Below are positions 56,706 to 64,000 of a stretch of 64,000 nucleotides of DNA, one piece after another. Position 1 is the first letter of the stretch. Each line of letters starts with the position of its first letter. The notes beneath the pieces are model-generated. The model ran no database searches. It saw only the letters and a list, made by a program, of their open reading frames with translations, and was not told the origin of the DNA. The DNA lies in assembly GCA_052387905.1 (NCBI GenBank), contig JBQTIR010000028.1, positions 62,001-126,000 of the forward strand, read 5' to 3'. This DNA comes from JBQTII01 sp052387905 (GTDB lineage: Bacteria > Actinomycetota > Actinomycetes > Sporichthyales > Sporichthyaceae). Position numbers and translations under genes: made by a program.

Positions 56706-56868
56706 GCCGCTGCGTCACGCGGCGAGGCGTCGGCTGGTGCACCGAGATGCAACGCGTGTGGCGATTTCGGTGCCCCAGGGGCCCCATGGGTGTTGGTTTG
56801 TCTGCAGAAGCCGTCGGTGGGACCTACGGAGGCGGCCGGTACCCTCGACGCGGAGCCGCAGGCTCCAC

Positions 56869-56941
56869 GGGCCGTTAGCTCAATTGGCAGAGCAGCGGAC
56901 TTTTAATCCGCGGGTTCGGGGTTCGATCCCCCGACGGCCCA
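56869..56941 (+). tRNA. tRNA-Lys (TTT)
   Basis: Acceptor GGGCCGT/ACGGCCC, D-arm TAGCTCAATTGGCAGAGCA, anticodon loop CTTTTAA (anticodon TTT) and T-arm GGTTCGATCCC give a complete tRNA. CCA is not encoded. The sequence just after it (CCCGAGCCGATTGAGCG) is shared with the inverted repeat beside tRNA-Asp. Confidence 0.95.
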
Positions 56942-57012
56942 CACCCGAGCCGATTGAGCGTGTTGACGAGCGCAGCGCCGGCGTGAGGAAGGGCGGTGGG
57001 AACTCGGCTGCC

Positions 57013-57420
57013 TCAGGGCAGCAGGGTGAAGCGGCCGCCGTTCAGGGGGCGTAGAACCTTGAAGTGGCGCCGGTCCAGGGTGGCGATGGTGCGGGTGCGA
57101 TGGTGCGCGGCGAGCACGACGGTGGACGCGTCCGCGACGCCGATCTTGTGGTCGCTGTACCGCTCGCTCACCTCGATTGCCTTGGCGATGTCCGCTGGGC
57201 CGAACGCCGCAAGGTCCCAGGCGCCGCCGGCGAGTTCGCGCAGGGCCGCGACCTCAGCCGGGACACCGCGCCGCGACAGGATCAGGTAGTCCAGCTCGGC
57301 GACGATGTAGGGGGACACCACCAGGGGCTCGGTCGCGGCGGTGATGGCGGCGGAGACCGCGCCGTGATCGGGATCGCGGTCGTCGAAGAAGGCGAATAGG
57401 GCACTGGTGTCGACGATCAC
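57013..57420 (-). CDS. vapC: PIN-domain toxin (VapC-like)
   Basis: A 135-residue PIN-domain ribonuclease of the VapC type, probably cleaving tRNA or rRNA when free. The acidic residues are in VIVDTSALFAF (N-terminal Asp), VVSPYIVAELDYL (Glu), GVADASTVVLA (Asp) and IATLDRRHF (Asp). Its GTG overlaps the antitoxin TGA (GTGA), the usual toxin-antitoxin coupling. Confidence 0.9.
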   Translation of the reverse strand: MIVDTSALFAFFDDRDPDHGAVSAAITAATEPLVVSPYIVAELDYLILSRRGVPAEVAALRELAGGAWDLAAFGPADIAKAIEVSERYSDHKIGVADASTVVLAAHHRTRTIATLDRRHFKVLRPLNGGRFTLLP

Positions 57421-57635
57421 GTCGTACCGAATCCAGCCATCCACTCATCGATGTGCTCGGCGATCGGCTCGCCGTCGCCGGAGAACAGAGCTCCACGCGG
57501 GCGTGGACGCGCGCCCCCGACCGCCGCGCGGATCGAGTCGCGGATGACCTCGGCCTCGGAGATCTTGCGGGCACGAGCGGCATGTTTCACCGCGTCCCGC
57601 AGGTCGTCCGGCAGATACACGGTCGTCTTATTCAC
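57417..57635 (-). CDS. vapB: ribbon-helix-helix antitoxin (VapB-like)
   Basis: A 72-residue antitoxin with an N-terminal ribbon-helix-helix DNA-binding domain (KTTVYLPDDLRDAVKHAARA, then helix SEAEVIRDSI) and a C-terminal toxin-binding tail with FSGDGEPIAEHIDEWM. The GTG start at 57635 is inferred from the domain. TATGGTACCACCTATGGT just upstream contains repeated TATGGT and a GGTACC palindrome, a likely operator for autoregulation. Confidence 0.85.
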   Translation of the reverse strand: MNKTTVYLPDDLRDAVKHAARARKISEAEVIRDSIRAAVGGARPRPRGALFSGDGEPIAEHIDEWMAGFGTT

Positions 57636-57734
57636 GACATATATGGTACCACCTATGGTGGATGCCGCGCGGTAGGACCCGTCATCGCTTCCGCCCGCCG
57701 CACGCCGGGCCGCCGGGCCTGAAACCATGACCGG

Positions 57735-59411
57735 GTGAACCCCGACCCCGCTGCCGGCTCCGCGCCGACTGACTTCATCCGCGACCTGATCCGGCGCGAT
57801 CTCGCGAGCGGCAAGTACGGCGGGCGGGTACAGACGCGCTTCCCGCCGGAGCCCAACGGCTACCTGCACATCGGGCACGCCAAGAGCATCGCCTTGAACT
57901 TCGGCCTGGCCGCCGAGTTCGGCGGGATCTGCAACCTGCGGTTCGACGACACCAATCCCGAGGCCGAGGACCACGAGTTCGTCGATGCGATCCTCGCCGA
58001 CCTCGCCTGGCTCGGCTTCACCCCGGCCAACGTGTTCTACGCCTCGGACTATTTCGCCCAGCTCTACGACTGGGCCGAAGCGCTGGTGAACAAGGGCCTG
58101 GCCTACGTCGACGATCAGGACGGCGAGACCATCCGGGCCCAGCGCGGCGGCTTCGGCAAGCCCGGTATCGACTCGCCCCACCGCAACCGCGACGCCGCGG
58201 AGAACCTCGCCCTGCTGCGCGGCATGCGCGACGGGGACTTCGCCGACGGCGCGCACGTGCTGCGCGCGAAGATCGACATGCAGTCCAGCGTGATGTCCCT
58301 GCGCGACCCGGTGCTCTACCGGATCCGGCGGGTGCCGCACGTGCGCACCGGGACGGACTGGGTCATCTACCCCACCTACGACTGGGCGCACGGGCAGTCC
58401 GACGCGATCGAGGGCGTGACCCACTCCATCTGCACGCTGGAGTTCGCCGACCACCGCCCGCTCTACGACTGGTGCCTGGACCACCTCGACCTGCCCCGCG
58501 AGCGGCCCGAGCAGACCGAGTTCGCCCGCCTCGGGCTCACCCACACCGTCATGTCCAAGCGACTGCTGCGCGCGCTCGTCGAGAACGGGACGGTCGACGG
58601 GTGGGACGACGCCCGGATGCCCACGCTGGGAGGCATGCGGCGCCGGGGCTACCCGGCCGCGGCGATCCGCGAGTTCGTGTCGACGCTCGGGGTCTCCAAA
58701 GTCAACGGCACGACAGAGATCGAGTTCCTCGAATCGTTCGTCCGCACTCACCACAACGCCCGCGCGCTGCGCCGCATGGCCGTGCTCGAACCGCTCAAGC
58801 TCGTCATCACCAACTGGCCGGACGGACACGTCGAGCACGTCGAGCTCACCGAGAATCCGGAGGACCCGGCGGCCGGCGTGCGCAGCGTGCCGTTCAGCGG
58901 CGAACTCTGGATCGAGCAGGACGACTTCAAAACTGACCCGCCGCCGAAATACTTCCGGCTCTCGCCGGGCCGCGAGGTCCGCCTGCGCGGCGGCTACTTC
59001 GTCACCTGCACCGACGTGGTGACCGACGCCGCAGGGAACCCCACCGAGGTCCGCGCCACCTACGACCCGCAGACCCGCGGCGGTGCCGCGCCGGACGGCC
59101 GCAAGGTCAAGGCCACCATGCACTGGGTGAGCGCGGCGCACGCGGTCGACGTCGATGTGCACCTTTACGAGCGGCTCTACGCCGACCCCCGCCCCGGCAG
59201 CGAGGGCACCGAGCCGACCGTGAACCCGGCCTCGCGCCGCACGGTCGTGGGTGCGAAAGCCGAACCGATTCTCGCCGACACCAAACCCGGCGAGGTCGTG
59301 CAGTTCGAGCGGCTGGGCTACTTCGCTGCGGACCCGGACGCCCCCGCCACCTTCCACCGCACCGTGGGCCTGAAGGATGAGTGGGCGAACATCCAAAAGC
59401 GCAACGGCTGA
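57735..59411 (+). CDS. glnS: glutaminyl-tRNA synthetase
   Basis: A 558-residue class Ic synthetase that charges tRNA-Gln directly. It has the HIGH motif PPEPNGYLHIGHAKS (H45-H48), the KMSKS equivalent VMSKRLL, the TGTDWVIYPTYDWAHGQSDAIEG active-site region (quoted by part: YPTYDWAHGQSDAIEG) and the C-terminal anticodon-binding beta-barrels including FSGELWIEQDDF. GlnRS, rather than GluRS, is supported by the full length and the DWAH.QSDAIEGVTHSICTLEF-type pattern. Most actinobacteria instead use the Glu-tRNA(Gln) amidotransferase route, so this gene suggests transfer. It is flanked by toxin-antitoxin pairs. Confidence 0.93.
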   Translation: MNPDPAAGSAPTDFIRDLIRRDLASGKYGGRVQTRFPPEPNGYLHIGHAKSIALNFGLAAEFGGICNLRFDDTNPEAEDHEFVDAILADLAWLGFTPANVFYASDYFAQLYDWAEALVNKGLAYVDDQDGETIRAQRGGFGKPGIDSPHRNRDAAENLALLRGMRDGDFADGAHVLRAKIDMQSSVMSLRDPVLYRIRRVPHVRTGTDWVIYPTYDWAHGQSDAIEGVTHSICTLEFADHRPLYDWCLDHLDLPRERPEQTEFARLGLTHTVMSKRLLRALVENGTVDGWDDARMPTLGGMRRRGYPAAAIREFVSTLGVSKVNGTTEIEFLESFVRTHHNARALRRMAVLEPLKLVITNWPDGHVEHVELTENPEDPAAGVRSVPFSGELWIEQDDFKTDPPPKYFRLSPGREVRLRGGYFVTCTDVVTDAAGNPTEVRATYDPQTRGGAAPDGRKVKATMHWVSAAHAVDVDVHLYERLYADPRPGSEGTEPTVNPASRRTVVGAKAEPILADTKPGEVVQFERLGYFAADPDAPATFHRTVGLKDEWANIQKRNG

Positions 59412-59477
59412 GTGCCTTGCTCCCGTCGCGGGCCTGCGGTCCAGACGCAAATGGGAGTCCGATGGTAGGCTGATCCC

Positions 59478-59714
59478 ATGGAGACGACCATGGATTCCGG
59501 CGGGCGGATCGTGGTGCCGAAGGCACTTCGGGACGCGCTGGGTCTTGTCGCAGGCTCGACCCTGGACATCACGCGCTACGGGCCCGGACTGCACCTCGTC
59601 CCGGGAGGGCGCACCGCTCGGTTGGTCGAGAAGGACGGCGTCCTCGTCGCGATTTCGGACACGGTGATCGACGATGACATCGTGTTCGCGCTCATCGATG
59701 CCGGTCGGAAGTGA
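59478..59714 (+). CDS. AbrB-type antitoxin
   Basis: A 78-residue swapped-hairpin AbrB (SpoVT/MazE-like) antitoxin, MDSGGRIVVPKALRDALGL, which binds its own promoter and neutralises the coupled PIN toxin. The ATG is 6 bases after TAGGCT, so the module is probably leaderless. Its TGA overlaps the toxin GTG. Confidence 0.88.
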   Translation: METTMDSGGRIVVPKALRDALGLVAGSTLDITRYGPGLHLVPGGRTARLVEKDGVLVAISDTVIDDDIVFALIDAGRK

Positions 59715-60124
59715 CCGACCGGATCGGGATCGACACCAGCGTCGCCGTTCCGCTGCTGATGAGCAGCCACCGCTCGCATGCGGCGGTAGCTCGATGGTCG
59801 GTCGGCCGCGAACTGGTGCTGTGCGGCCACGCTGTGGCGGAGACGTACTCGGTGCTCACCCGACTGCCCGGGGACGCCCGGTACGCCCCGGCCGATGCCG
59901 CGCGCCAGATCGGTGCACGATTCGGCGCGCCACTTCTGCTGTCGGGTAAGGCGATGAGGATCCTGCCCAAGACCCTGTCCGAACTGGGGATCGCGGGCGG
60001 CGCGGTGTACGACGCACTCGTCGCCCTCGCTGCCGTGGGCACCAACACCGACTTGGCCACCCGCGATGGGCGGGCCAGGGGCACCTATGAAGCGGTGGGC
60101 GCTCGAGTCATCCTGGTGCCCTGA
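59711..60124 (+). CDS. PIN-domain toxin (VapC-like)
   Basis: A 137-residue PIN toxin with acidic residues in IGIDTSVAVPLL, VAETYSVL and GGAVYDALVA; the fourth position is at DLATRDGRA. It is coupled by GTGA to the AbrB-type antitoxin and is the second toxin-antitoxin module around glnS. Family assignment is firm; the RNA target is unknown. Confidence 0.88.
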   Translation: MTDRIGIDTSVAVPLLMSSHRSHAAVARWSVGRELVLCGHAVAETYSVLTRLPGDARYAPADAARQIGARFGAPLLLSGKAMRILPKTLSELGIAGGAVYDALVALAAVGTNTDLATRDGRARGTYEAVGARVILVP

Positions 60125-60160
60125 GGACCAGCGTCTCTTCGGGGCCCCGCATAGTCTCGG

Positions 60161-60778
60161 GTGATGATGATCAACCCGAACGAGCACGACCGGTTCGTCC
60201 TGCGCCAGCACATCAGGCTGCTCATCAACCAGTACCAGTTCTCGGTGCCGGCCGGCGGGTCCGACGGCGACGCGTTCTGCTTCGTCGAGCAGAAGCGCTT
60301 CAAGTTCAAGGAGGACATCGGCTTCTTCGCCGATGACACCAAGGCGCAGCCGCTGATGCGGATCCTCGCGCGGGCGAAGTTCGACCCGAAGGCGCGCTAC
60401 GACATCACGACCCCGGACGGGGTGGCGGTCGGTCAGATCCAGAAGGTCTTCGGCAAGTCGCTGTTGCGCTCCACCTATGCACTGTTCTCACCGGTCGGCG
60501 AGGAGATCTGCCAGGCCCGCGAGAAGTCGATGCCGAAGGCGCTCTTCCGGCGCGTGGTGGGCTTCGTCCCCTACGTCGGGGGCCTCGCGGACTGGCTGCC
60601 GATCGCCTATGACTTCGAGTTCCGTCGCGGTGAGACGGTCCTGGCCACCAACACGCGTCGGCGCTGGAAATGGCGCGACATCTACGACATCGACGCCTCC
60701 GCTGACACGGCCCGAGTGCTCGACCGTCGCCTGCTGCTGGCTGCGACCGTGGGGATGGACGCGCTGCAGGCCCGCTGA
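60161..60778 (+). CDS. LURP-one/scramblase-related protein
   Basis: A 205-residue protein with the tubby-like C-terminal fold pattern of LURP-one/phospholipid-scramblase relatives: repeated strands such as DAFCFVEQKRFKFKED, RYDITTPDGVAVGQIQK and YDFEFRRGETVLATN. A weakly hydrophobic turn (FVPYVGGLADWLPIAY) lies in the middle. Members in bacteria are uncharacterised and may bind membranes. The ATG is 6 bases after TAGTCT, a leaderless pattern. Confidence 0.65.
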   Translation: MMMINPNEHDRFVLRQHIRLLINQYQFSVPAGGSDGDAFCFVEQKRFKFKEDIGFFADDTKAQPLMRILARAKFDPKARYDITTPDGVAVGQIQKVFGKSLLRSTYALFSPVGEEICQAREKSMPKALFRRVVGFVPYVGGLADWLPIAYDFEFRRGETVLATNTRRRWKWRDIYDIDASADTARVLDRRLLLAATVGMDALQAR

Positions 60779-60794
60779 GCCCGCTACCGGGGAG

Positions 60795-60971
60795 TCAGCG
60801 GCGGTCGTAGACCCGAGTGGTCGAGGGCTGGGTGGCAGGGCAGATGCAGCCCCGGGGCAGTGCGCCGGCCGCGGTGGCATCGCAGTACCGGGAGGCGATG
60901 GCGTCGTGCTCAGGACGGGAGTGACCGCAGGCGCAGGTGGCGGCGGTCTGCGGAAGCTCGGCAACCGTCAT
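60795..60971 (-). CDS. small RGCVC-type cysteine protein
   Basis: A 58-residue protein with CACGHSRPEHD near the start, RYCDAT, and RGCICP near the end. This is the cysteine pattern of the small RGCVC family of actinobacteria, which may bind zinc. The ATG at 60971 follows AGGAGGA by 5 bases, a strong ribosome site. Function is unknown. It converges with the LURP-one-like gene with only 16 bp between stops. Confidence 0.75.
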   Translation of the reverse strand: MTVAELPQTAATCACGHSRPEHDAIASRYCDATAAGALPRGCICPATQPSTTRVYDRR

Positions 60972-61097
60972 GAAGTCCTCCTGGAGGGCGTGGTCCGGCA
61001 ACGACACCAGGTCCGTGTGCTGAGTCCGGACAAACGCACCTTGCGGCCTCACTGTAAGCGCCTTTTCCACTGCCCGCCGACCAGCCATCGCCGCACG

Positions 61098-61138
61098 CGA
61101 TCGGGCCCTGACGTCAGTGCGACGTCAGGGCCCGATCG
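61098..61138. terminator. perfect 18-bp-arm hairpin
   Basis: CGATCGGGCCCTGACGTC and its exact complement enclose AGTGC. It lies 26 bp downstream of the secreted Asp-rich protein and upstream of the RGCVC gene, so it should end transcription between them. It contains GACGTC but not the TCCGA arm, so I do not group it with the repeat family. Confidence 0.8.
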
Positions 61139-61163
61139 GTGGTGCAGGCAGGGCGGGTAGAGC

Positions 61164-61685
61164 TCAGTCCTCGCGGCACAGGACGACGTCGTCGTCCCGG
61201 TCGTTCCGCTCGCGCAGTGTGCGCACCACGTCGTCGCCGTTGTCCTTGCAGTCCTCGCGGGTGCTCACGTAGAACTCGTCGTCGTTATCGAAGTCGTCGT
61301 CGTCGCGGTCGCGACCGCTGCAGTCGGCGTCGAAGTTGACCCGGAAGGTCCCGCCGCCGCGGATGCGGAACTTGCCCTTCGCATCGTCGCAGCGGCGCGG
61401 GGTGCTGATCTCGATCCGGTAGCTCCCGTTGCTCAGATTCCGGAACGAGGTGCAGCCGCCGTCGTTGTCCTTGCCGCGGAAGGTGCCCTCGCCGGACACC
61501 TCGATCTCTGCGTCCCGGCCGCCCAGGCCGGAGATGCAGACCTTCAACGTGTTGTCCCTGTGGTCGGCCACCGACACGCTGTCCTGCGGCGCCGCGGTCG
61601 CGGCGCCGGCGGTGATGGGGACGGCGAAGGCGGCGACGCCGAGGGCGGCGAGGGCCAGGGTCCCGTTGCGGGTCACAACCTGCAT
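61164..61685 (-). CDS. secreted Asp/Arg-rich protein
   Basis: A 173-residue exported protein. A signal peptide (about 1-33, ending ATAAP) is followed by a beta-rich domain with paired cysteines (VCISGLGG, GGCTSF, RRCDD, ADCSG) and an Asp/Arg-rich segment with alternating charges. The ATG at 61685 has GGAG seven bases upstream. It may be a small wall-associated or calcium-binding protein; I do not recognise a family. The upstream 205 bp contains an unusually AT-rich stretch (about 61766-61797) likely to hold its promoter. Confidence 0.65.
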   Translation of the reverse strand: MQVVTRNGTLALAALGVAAFAVPITAGAATAAPQDSVSVADHRDNTLKVCISGLGGRDAEIEVSGEGTFRGKDNDGGCTSFRNLSNGSYRIEISTPRRCDDAKGKFRIRGGGTFRVNFDADCSGRDRDDDDFDNDDEFYVSTREDCKDNGDDVVRTLRERNDRDDDVVLCRED

Positions 61686-61890
61686 GAGCGTCTCCAAGGA
61701 AGTACATCGAGGGGTCGTCTGCCCAGCGTGTACCCGGCGCGGTGTCCTGTACGCCCCATGCCGGATCTATACGAATGCATTTCATGTATTTGGTTCCGGC
61801 GTGACGCAGGGCGGCGCCGCAAGCTCGCCACGTACAGCCGACGCCCAGAATCTGCAGCCGGTGCGGCCCGGGCGGGCCTACCGTGTCCGC

Positions 61891-62100
61891 ATGCAGACGA
61901 CGCTCGAGGTGGATGCCGAAGCCCTCGCCCAGGCCGCGCAGGAATTAGGGACGGCAGGTGCAGAGGAGACGATCAATGCTGCCCTCGTGCTGGTCGCCGG
62001 TCGGCGCTCCCGCATGGAGGCGCTGTTGGACGACCCGTTCGCGATCGGGACCGGCCCGGACATCGCCGACGATGCGGTGATGCGCGGCTCCAGGAGATGA
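61891..62100 (+). CDS. VapB-type antitoxin
   Basis: A 69-residue protein, TTLEVDAEALAQAAQELGTA, with the ribbon-helix-helix antitoxin pattern (the usual RTNI(D/E)-type opening is altered) and a C-terminal tail. The ATG is 6 bases after TACCGT. Its TGA overlaps the ATG of the PIN-domain gene, which confirms a toxin-antitoxin pair. Confidence 0.82.
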   Translation: MQTTLEVDAEALAQAAQELGTAGAEETINAALVLVAGRRSRMEALLDDPFAIGTGPDIADDAVMRGSRR

Positions 62101-62696
62101 AAGGTTCGCCCCGCCTGTACCTCGTCGACACCTCGGCACTGGCGCGTGCTCACCTGACCCCGGTCCGTTACACGATCACCTCGCTGATCACCGACCGGGC
62201 GGCCGCCACCTGCGTGACCGTCGACCTGGCTGCGGGCTTCTCCGGGCGAACCGCCGCGGACCTGGCAGCGATCGCGCTGCGCCGCAAGGAGCGCTACGTC
62301 AACCTCGCGATCAGCGAAACCATCGCGGTGCGCGCCCGCGAGATTCAGCAGCTGATGGCGGCCAAGCCGGTGCACCGCGACGCGGGAATTCTCGACCTGC
62401 TCACCGCGGCCATCGCGGAGAACCACGGCGCGGTGCTCGTGCACTACGACGCCGTCTTCGAGCAGATCGCCACCTTCACCGGTCAGGCGCAATTGTGGGT
62501 CGCGCCCCGCGGCAGCTTGGAGGTGGTCGCGGCCAAGGAGGCCGAGGGCCGCGTCCCGGAGCCCACCTCGGCGGTGTGGGACGCGCCGGGCGCCGGCCCG
62601 AACACCGGCGAGATCCCCACCCAGCAGGCCAACAGCCCCGACGACGACGACGGGTGGCCGCGGATCTCCTGGGATGACGTGGGTCCCCAGAAGTAG
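62097..62696 (+). CDS. PIN-domain toxin with acidic C-terminal extension
   Basis: A 199-residue PIN protein with acidic residues in LYLVDTSALARA, CVTVDLAAG, AGILDLLTA and LVHYDAVFEQ. The toxin domain is complete by about residue 135; the remaining Pro/Asp-rich tail (DDDDGWPRISWDDVG) is unusual for VapC and may be added. It overlaps the antitoxin by ATGA. It is the third toxin-antitoxin pair within 6 kb. Confidence 0.82.
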   Translation: MKGSPRLYLVDTSALARAHLTPVRYTITSLITDRAAATCVTVDLAAGFSGRTAADLAAIALRRKERYVNLAISETIAVRAREIQQLMAAKPVHRDAGILDLLTAAIAENHGAVLVHYDAVFEQIATFTGQAQLWVAPRGSLEVVAAKEAEGRVPEPTSAVWDAPGAGPNTGEIPTQQANSPDDDDGWPRISWDDVGPQK

Positions 62697-62755
62697 CGCG
62701 CGCCGACTCTCTGCCAGATTGACCCCACAGCGTCGATCGAGGAGAGGTACGGCAA

Positions 62756-63469
62756 ATGAGCGAGGACCTGGCGGCAGCGCCGCGTTTGGACAAGGACGGT
62801 ACGGTCGCCGTCCTCTCCCTCGGTGCGGGGGAAAACCGCTTCAACCTCGACTCGATCGCCGCGGCTGACGCGTTGATCGACGAGGTCGAGGCAGGCGGCT
62901 ACACCTCGCTGGTGACCAGCGCCGAGGGCAAGATCTGGTCCAACGGCTTCGACACCCCGTGGTTGTCGGCCCACCCCGACCGCGCTGCCGCGACGATCCA
63001 GGCCGGCGAGATGCTGTGCGCTCGCGTGCTGGGTCTCGGGATCCCGACGGTGGCCGCGCTGCAGGGCCACACCTTCGCCGGCGGGTTGATCTACGCGCTG
63101 GCCCACGACGTGCGCGTGATGCGCGAGGACCGCGGCTTCCTGTGCCTGCCCGAGGTCACCTTCGGCGCGGTGTTCACCCCCGGCATGATCGACCTGCTGC
63201 ACGCGCGGCTGAGCCCGCAGGTCGCCCATCGCGCGATGGTGCTCGGGCACCGCTTCGCTGCGCCGGAGGCGCTGAGCCTGGGAGTGGTCGACGAGATCTG
63301 CGCCGAAGGCGACGTGCTCGGCCGCGCCGTCGCCCTGGCCGGCTCGATGGCCGGGCACGACCGGGTTCGCGTCGGTGAACTCAAGCGGGCGGTTTACGCC
63401 CGACCGCTCGCGACACTGGGCGGGCCCACCCCGCAGAACCTGCTCGACGCCCTGCTCGCACTGGGCTGA
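62756..63469 (+). CDS. enoyl-CoA hydratase/isomerase family protein
   Basis: A 237-residue crotonase-fold protein. SAEGKIWSNGFDTPWL and AALQGHTFAGGLIYALAHDV give the oxyanion hole; LPEVTFGAVFTPGM gives Glu at one catalytic position. The pattern is closest to enoyl-CoA isomerases of the peroxisomal type (ECI-like). A GAGGAGAGG site precedes the ATG. It stands between a toxin module and lspA. Confidence 0.83.
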   Translation: MSEDLAAAPRLDKDGTVAVLSLGAGENRFNLDSIAAADALIDEVEAGGYTSLVTSAEGKIWSNGFDTPWLSAHPDRAAATIQAGEMLCARVLGLGIPTVAALQGHTFAGGLIYALAHDVRVMREDRGFLCLPEVTFGAVFTPGMIDLLHARLSPQVAHRAMVLGHRFAAPEALSLGVVDEICAEGDVLGRAVALAGSMAGHDRVRVGELKRAVYARPLATLGGPTPQNLLDALLALG

Positions 63470-63550
63470 GCTTTGGCGCTCTCAACCTGGAGCTGTGGTG
63501 CGCCTGACGGTCGCGGGGAATCGCCCAGGACCGCATGAGACCCTGAGGTG

Positions 63551-64000
63551 GTGTCCGACCTGCATTCCGACGTGCCCGGAGCGGAGCCGGAGCCGGAGTC
63601 GCCGGTAGCCCGGGGTCCCGTCGCGGTCGATCCGGCGACGCGCCGGCGCGCGTTGCTCCTGCTGTTCAGCGTGGCGATCGTCGTCTACGCCGCGGATCTG
63701 ATCACCAAGCTGATCGCGGTGGACAAGCTCTCCGACGGGCGCACGGTCGAGATCGTCGGCGAGCTGTTCCAGTTCGATCTGGTCCGCAACCCGGGAGCCG
63801 CGTTCGGCATCGGAGTCGGCGTGACCGTGATCTTCAGCCTGCTCTCCTTCGCCGTGATCGCCGTCGTGCTCTACACCGCGAGCCGCCTCGGCAGCATGCG
63901 CTGGGCGCTGGTGTTCGGCCTCGTGCTCGGCGGGGCGCTGGGCAACCTCACCGACCGGGTGTTCCGCTCGCCGGGGTTCCTGCGCGGCCACGTGATCGAC
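63551..64000 (+). CDS. lspA: signal peptidase II (lipoprotein), 3' truncated by window
   Basis: The first 150 residues of an LspA-type aspartic peptidase, which removes signal peptides from prolipoproteins. An unusual Pro/Glu-rich N-terminal extension precedes the first helix (LLLLFSVAIVVYAADLITK). The conserved LVRNPGAAFGIG, GGALGNLTDR (catalytic Asp region) and GHVID are visible, and the gene runs off the window. The GTG start is uncertain; another GTG lies one codon before it. Confidence 0.88.
   Translation, partial: MSDLHSDVPGAEPEPESPVARGPVAVDPATRRRALLLLFSVAIVVYAADLITKLIAVDKLSDGRTVEIVGELFQFDLVRNPGAAFGIGVGVTVIFSLLSFAVIAVVLYTASRLGSMRWALVFGLVLGGALGNLTDRVFRSPGFLRGHVID

Noticed and set aside
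57417..59594. A long minus-strand frame through glnS that includes the antitoxin
   Set aside because: Only its last 72 codons are real (the antitoxin); the remainder is antisense to glnS.
61098..61138. Grouping the GACGTC-containing perfect hairpin with the palindrome family
   Set aside because: It shares only the GACGTC hexamer, has different arms and no CTATA or GCGTCCGG core, so it is listed as an ordinary terminator.

Overview
The window is very GC-rich, uses many GTG and TTG starts, and carries a type VII (ESX) secretion block with a mycosin. It also has an LCP wall protein, several P450s and acyl-CoA enzymes, and leaderless-type promoters placed directly on start codons. Together these point to an Actinomycetota chromosome. 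A Frankiales/Sporichthya-like relative is plausible but is only an inference.

Layout. 0-3.9 kb holds the end of an ESX locus: a WXG-like protein, a coiled-coil protein, EccB and MycP, joined by stop/start overlaps. An IS481-type element (3.9-5.3 kb) sits against tRNA-Ser(GCT), with the tRNA 3' end duplicated at its far side. 5.6-18 kb is mixed: a catalytically degenerate PAS/kinase/receiver protein, an acyl-CoA ligase, an alanine aminotransferase, a flavodoxin-like protein, a membrane protein, YaaA, and a secreted lipase-like pair. 18-38.5 kb is a catabolic region: two P450s with a 3Fe-4S ferredoxin, an acyl-CoA ligase, three CoA-transferases, an acyl-CoA dehydrogenase, a SnoaL-like protein, a phosphotransferase, and a tightly coupled operon FMO / thiolase-like / DUF35 / crotonase / AttH-like. 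An IclR regulator, a cyclase-family hydrolase and a zinc alcohol dehydrogenase complete it. The likely logic is oxidation, CoA activation, beta-oxidation-like steps and C-C cleavage of an unidentified hydrophobic or alicyclic acid.

38.6-41.6 kb is an accessory stretch: a probable hsdM 3' remnant, a Fic protein under an AT-rich repeat region, a nucleotidyltransferase with a possible frameshift, and a tiny (about 0.56 kb) element bounded by a 27-bp duplication of the tRNA-Phe 3' end. The mini-element contains one unknown ORF and iteron-like repeats but no integrase. 41.7-56.7 kb is mostly housekeeping or envelope: an MFS transporter, tRNA-Asp and tRNA-Glu, a metallophosphoesterase, a minimal zinc protease, an RDD protein, a lipoprotein, a DUF3516-type helicase coupled to an LCP protein, and an S9 peptidase. 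It ends with an OLD-like ATPase/TOPRIM protein translationally coupled to an acyl-CoA dehydrogenase. 56.8-64 kb has tRNA-Lys, three antitoxin-PIN modules flanking a glutaminyl-tRNA synthetase (rare in this phylum), small proteins, a crotonase and the start of lspA.

A recurring palindrome (GACGTCCGA...TCGGACGTC) lies just after stop codons at nine sites and is the most striking sequence-level pattern. A second is the set of TANNNT boxes placed 6-7 nt before start codons.
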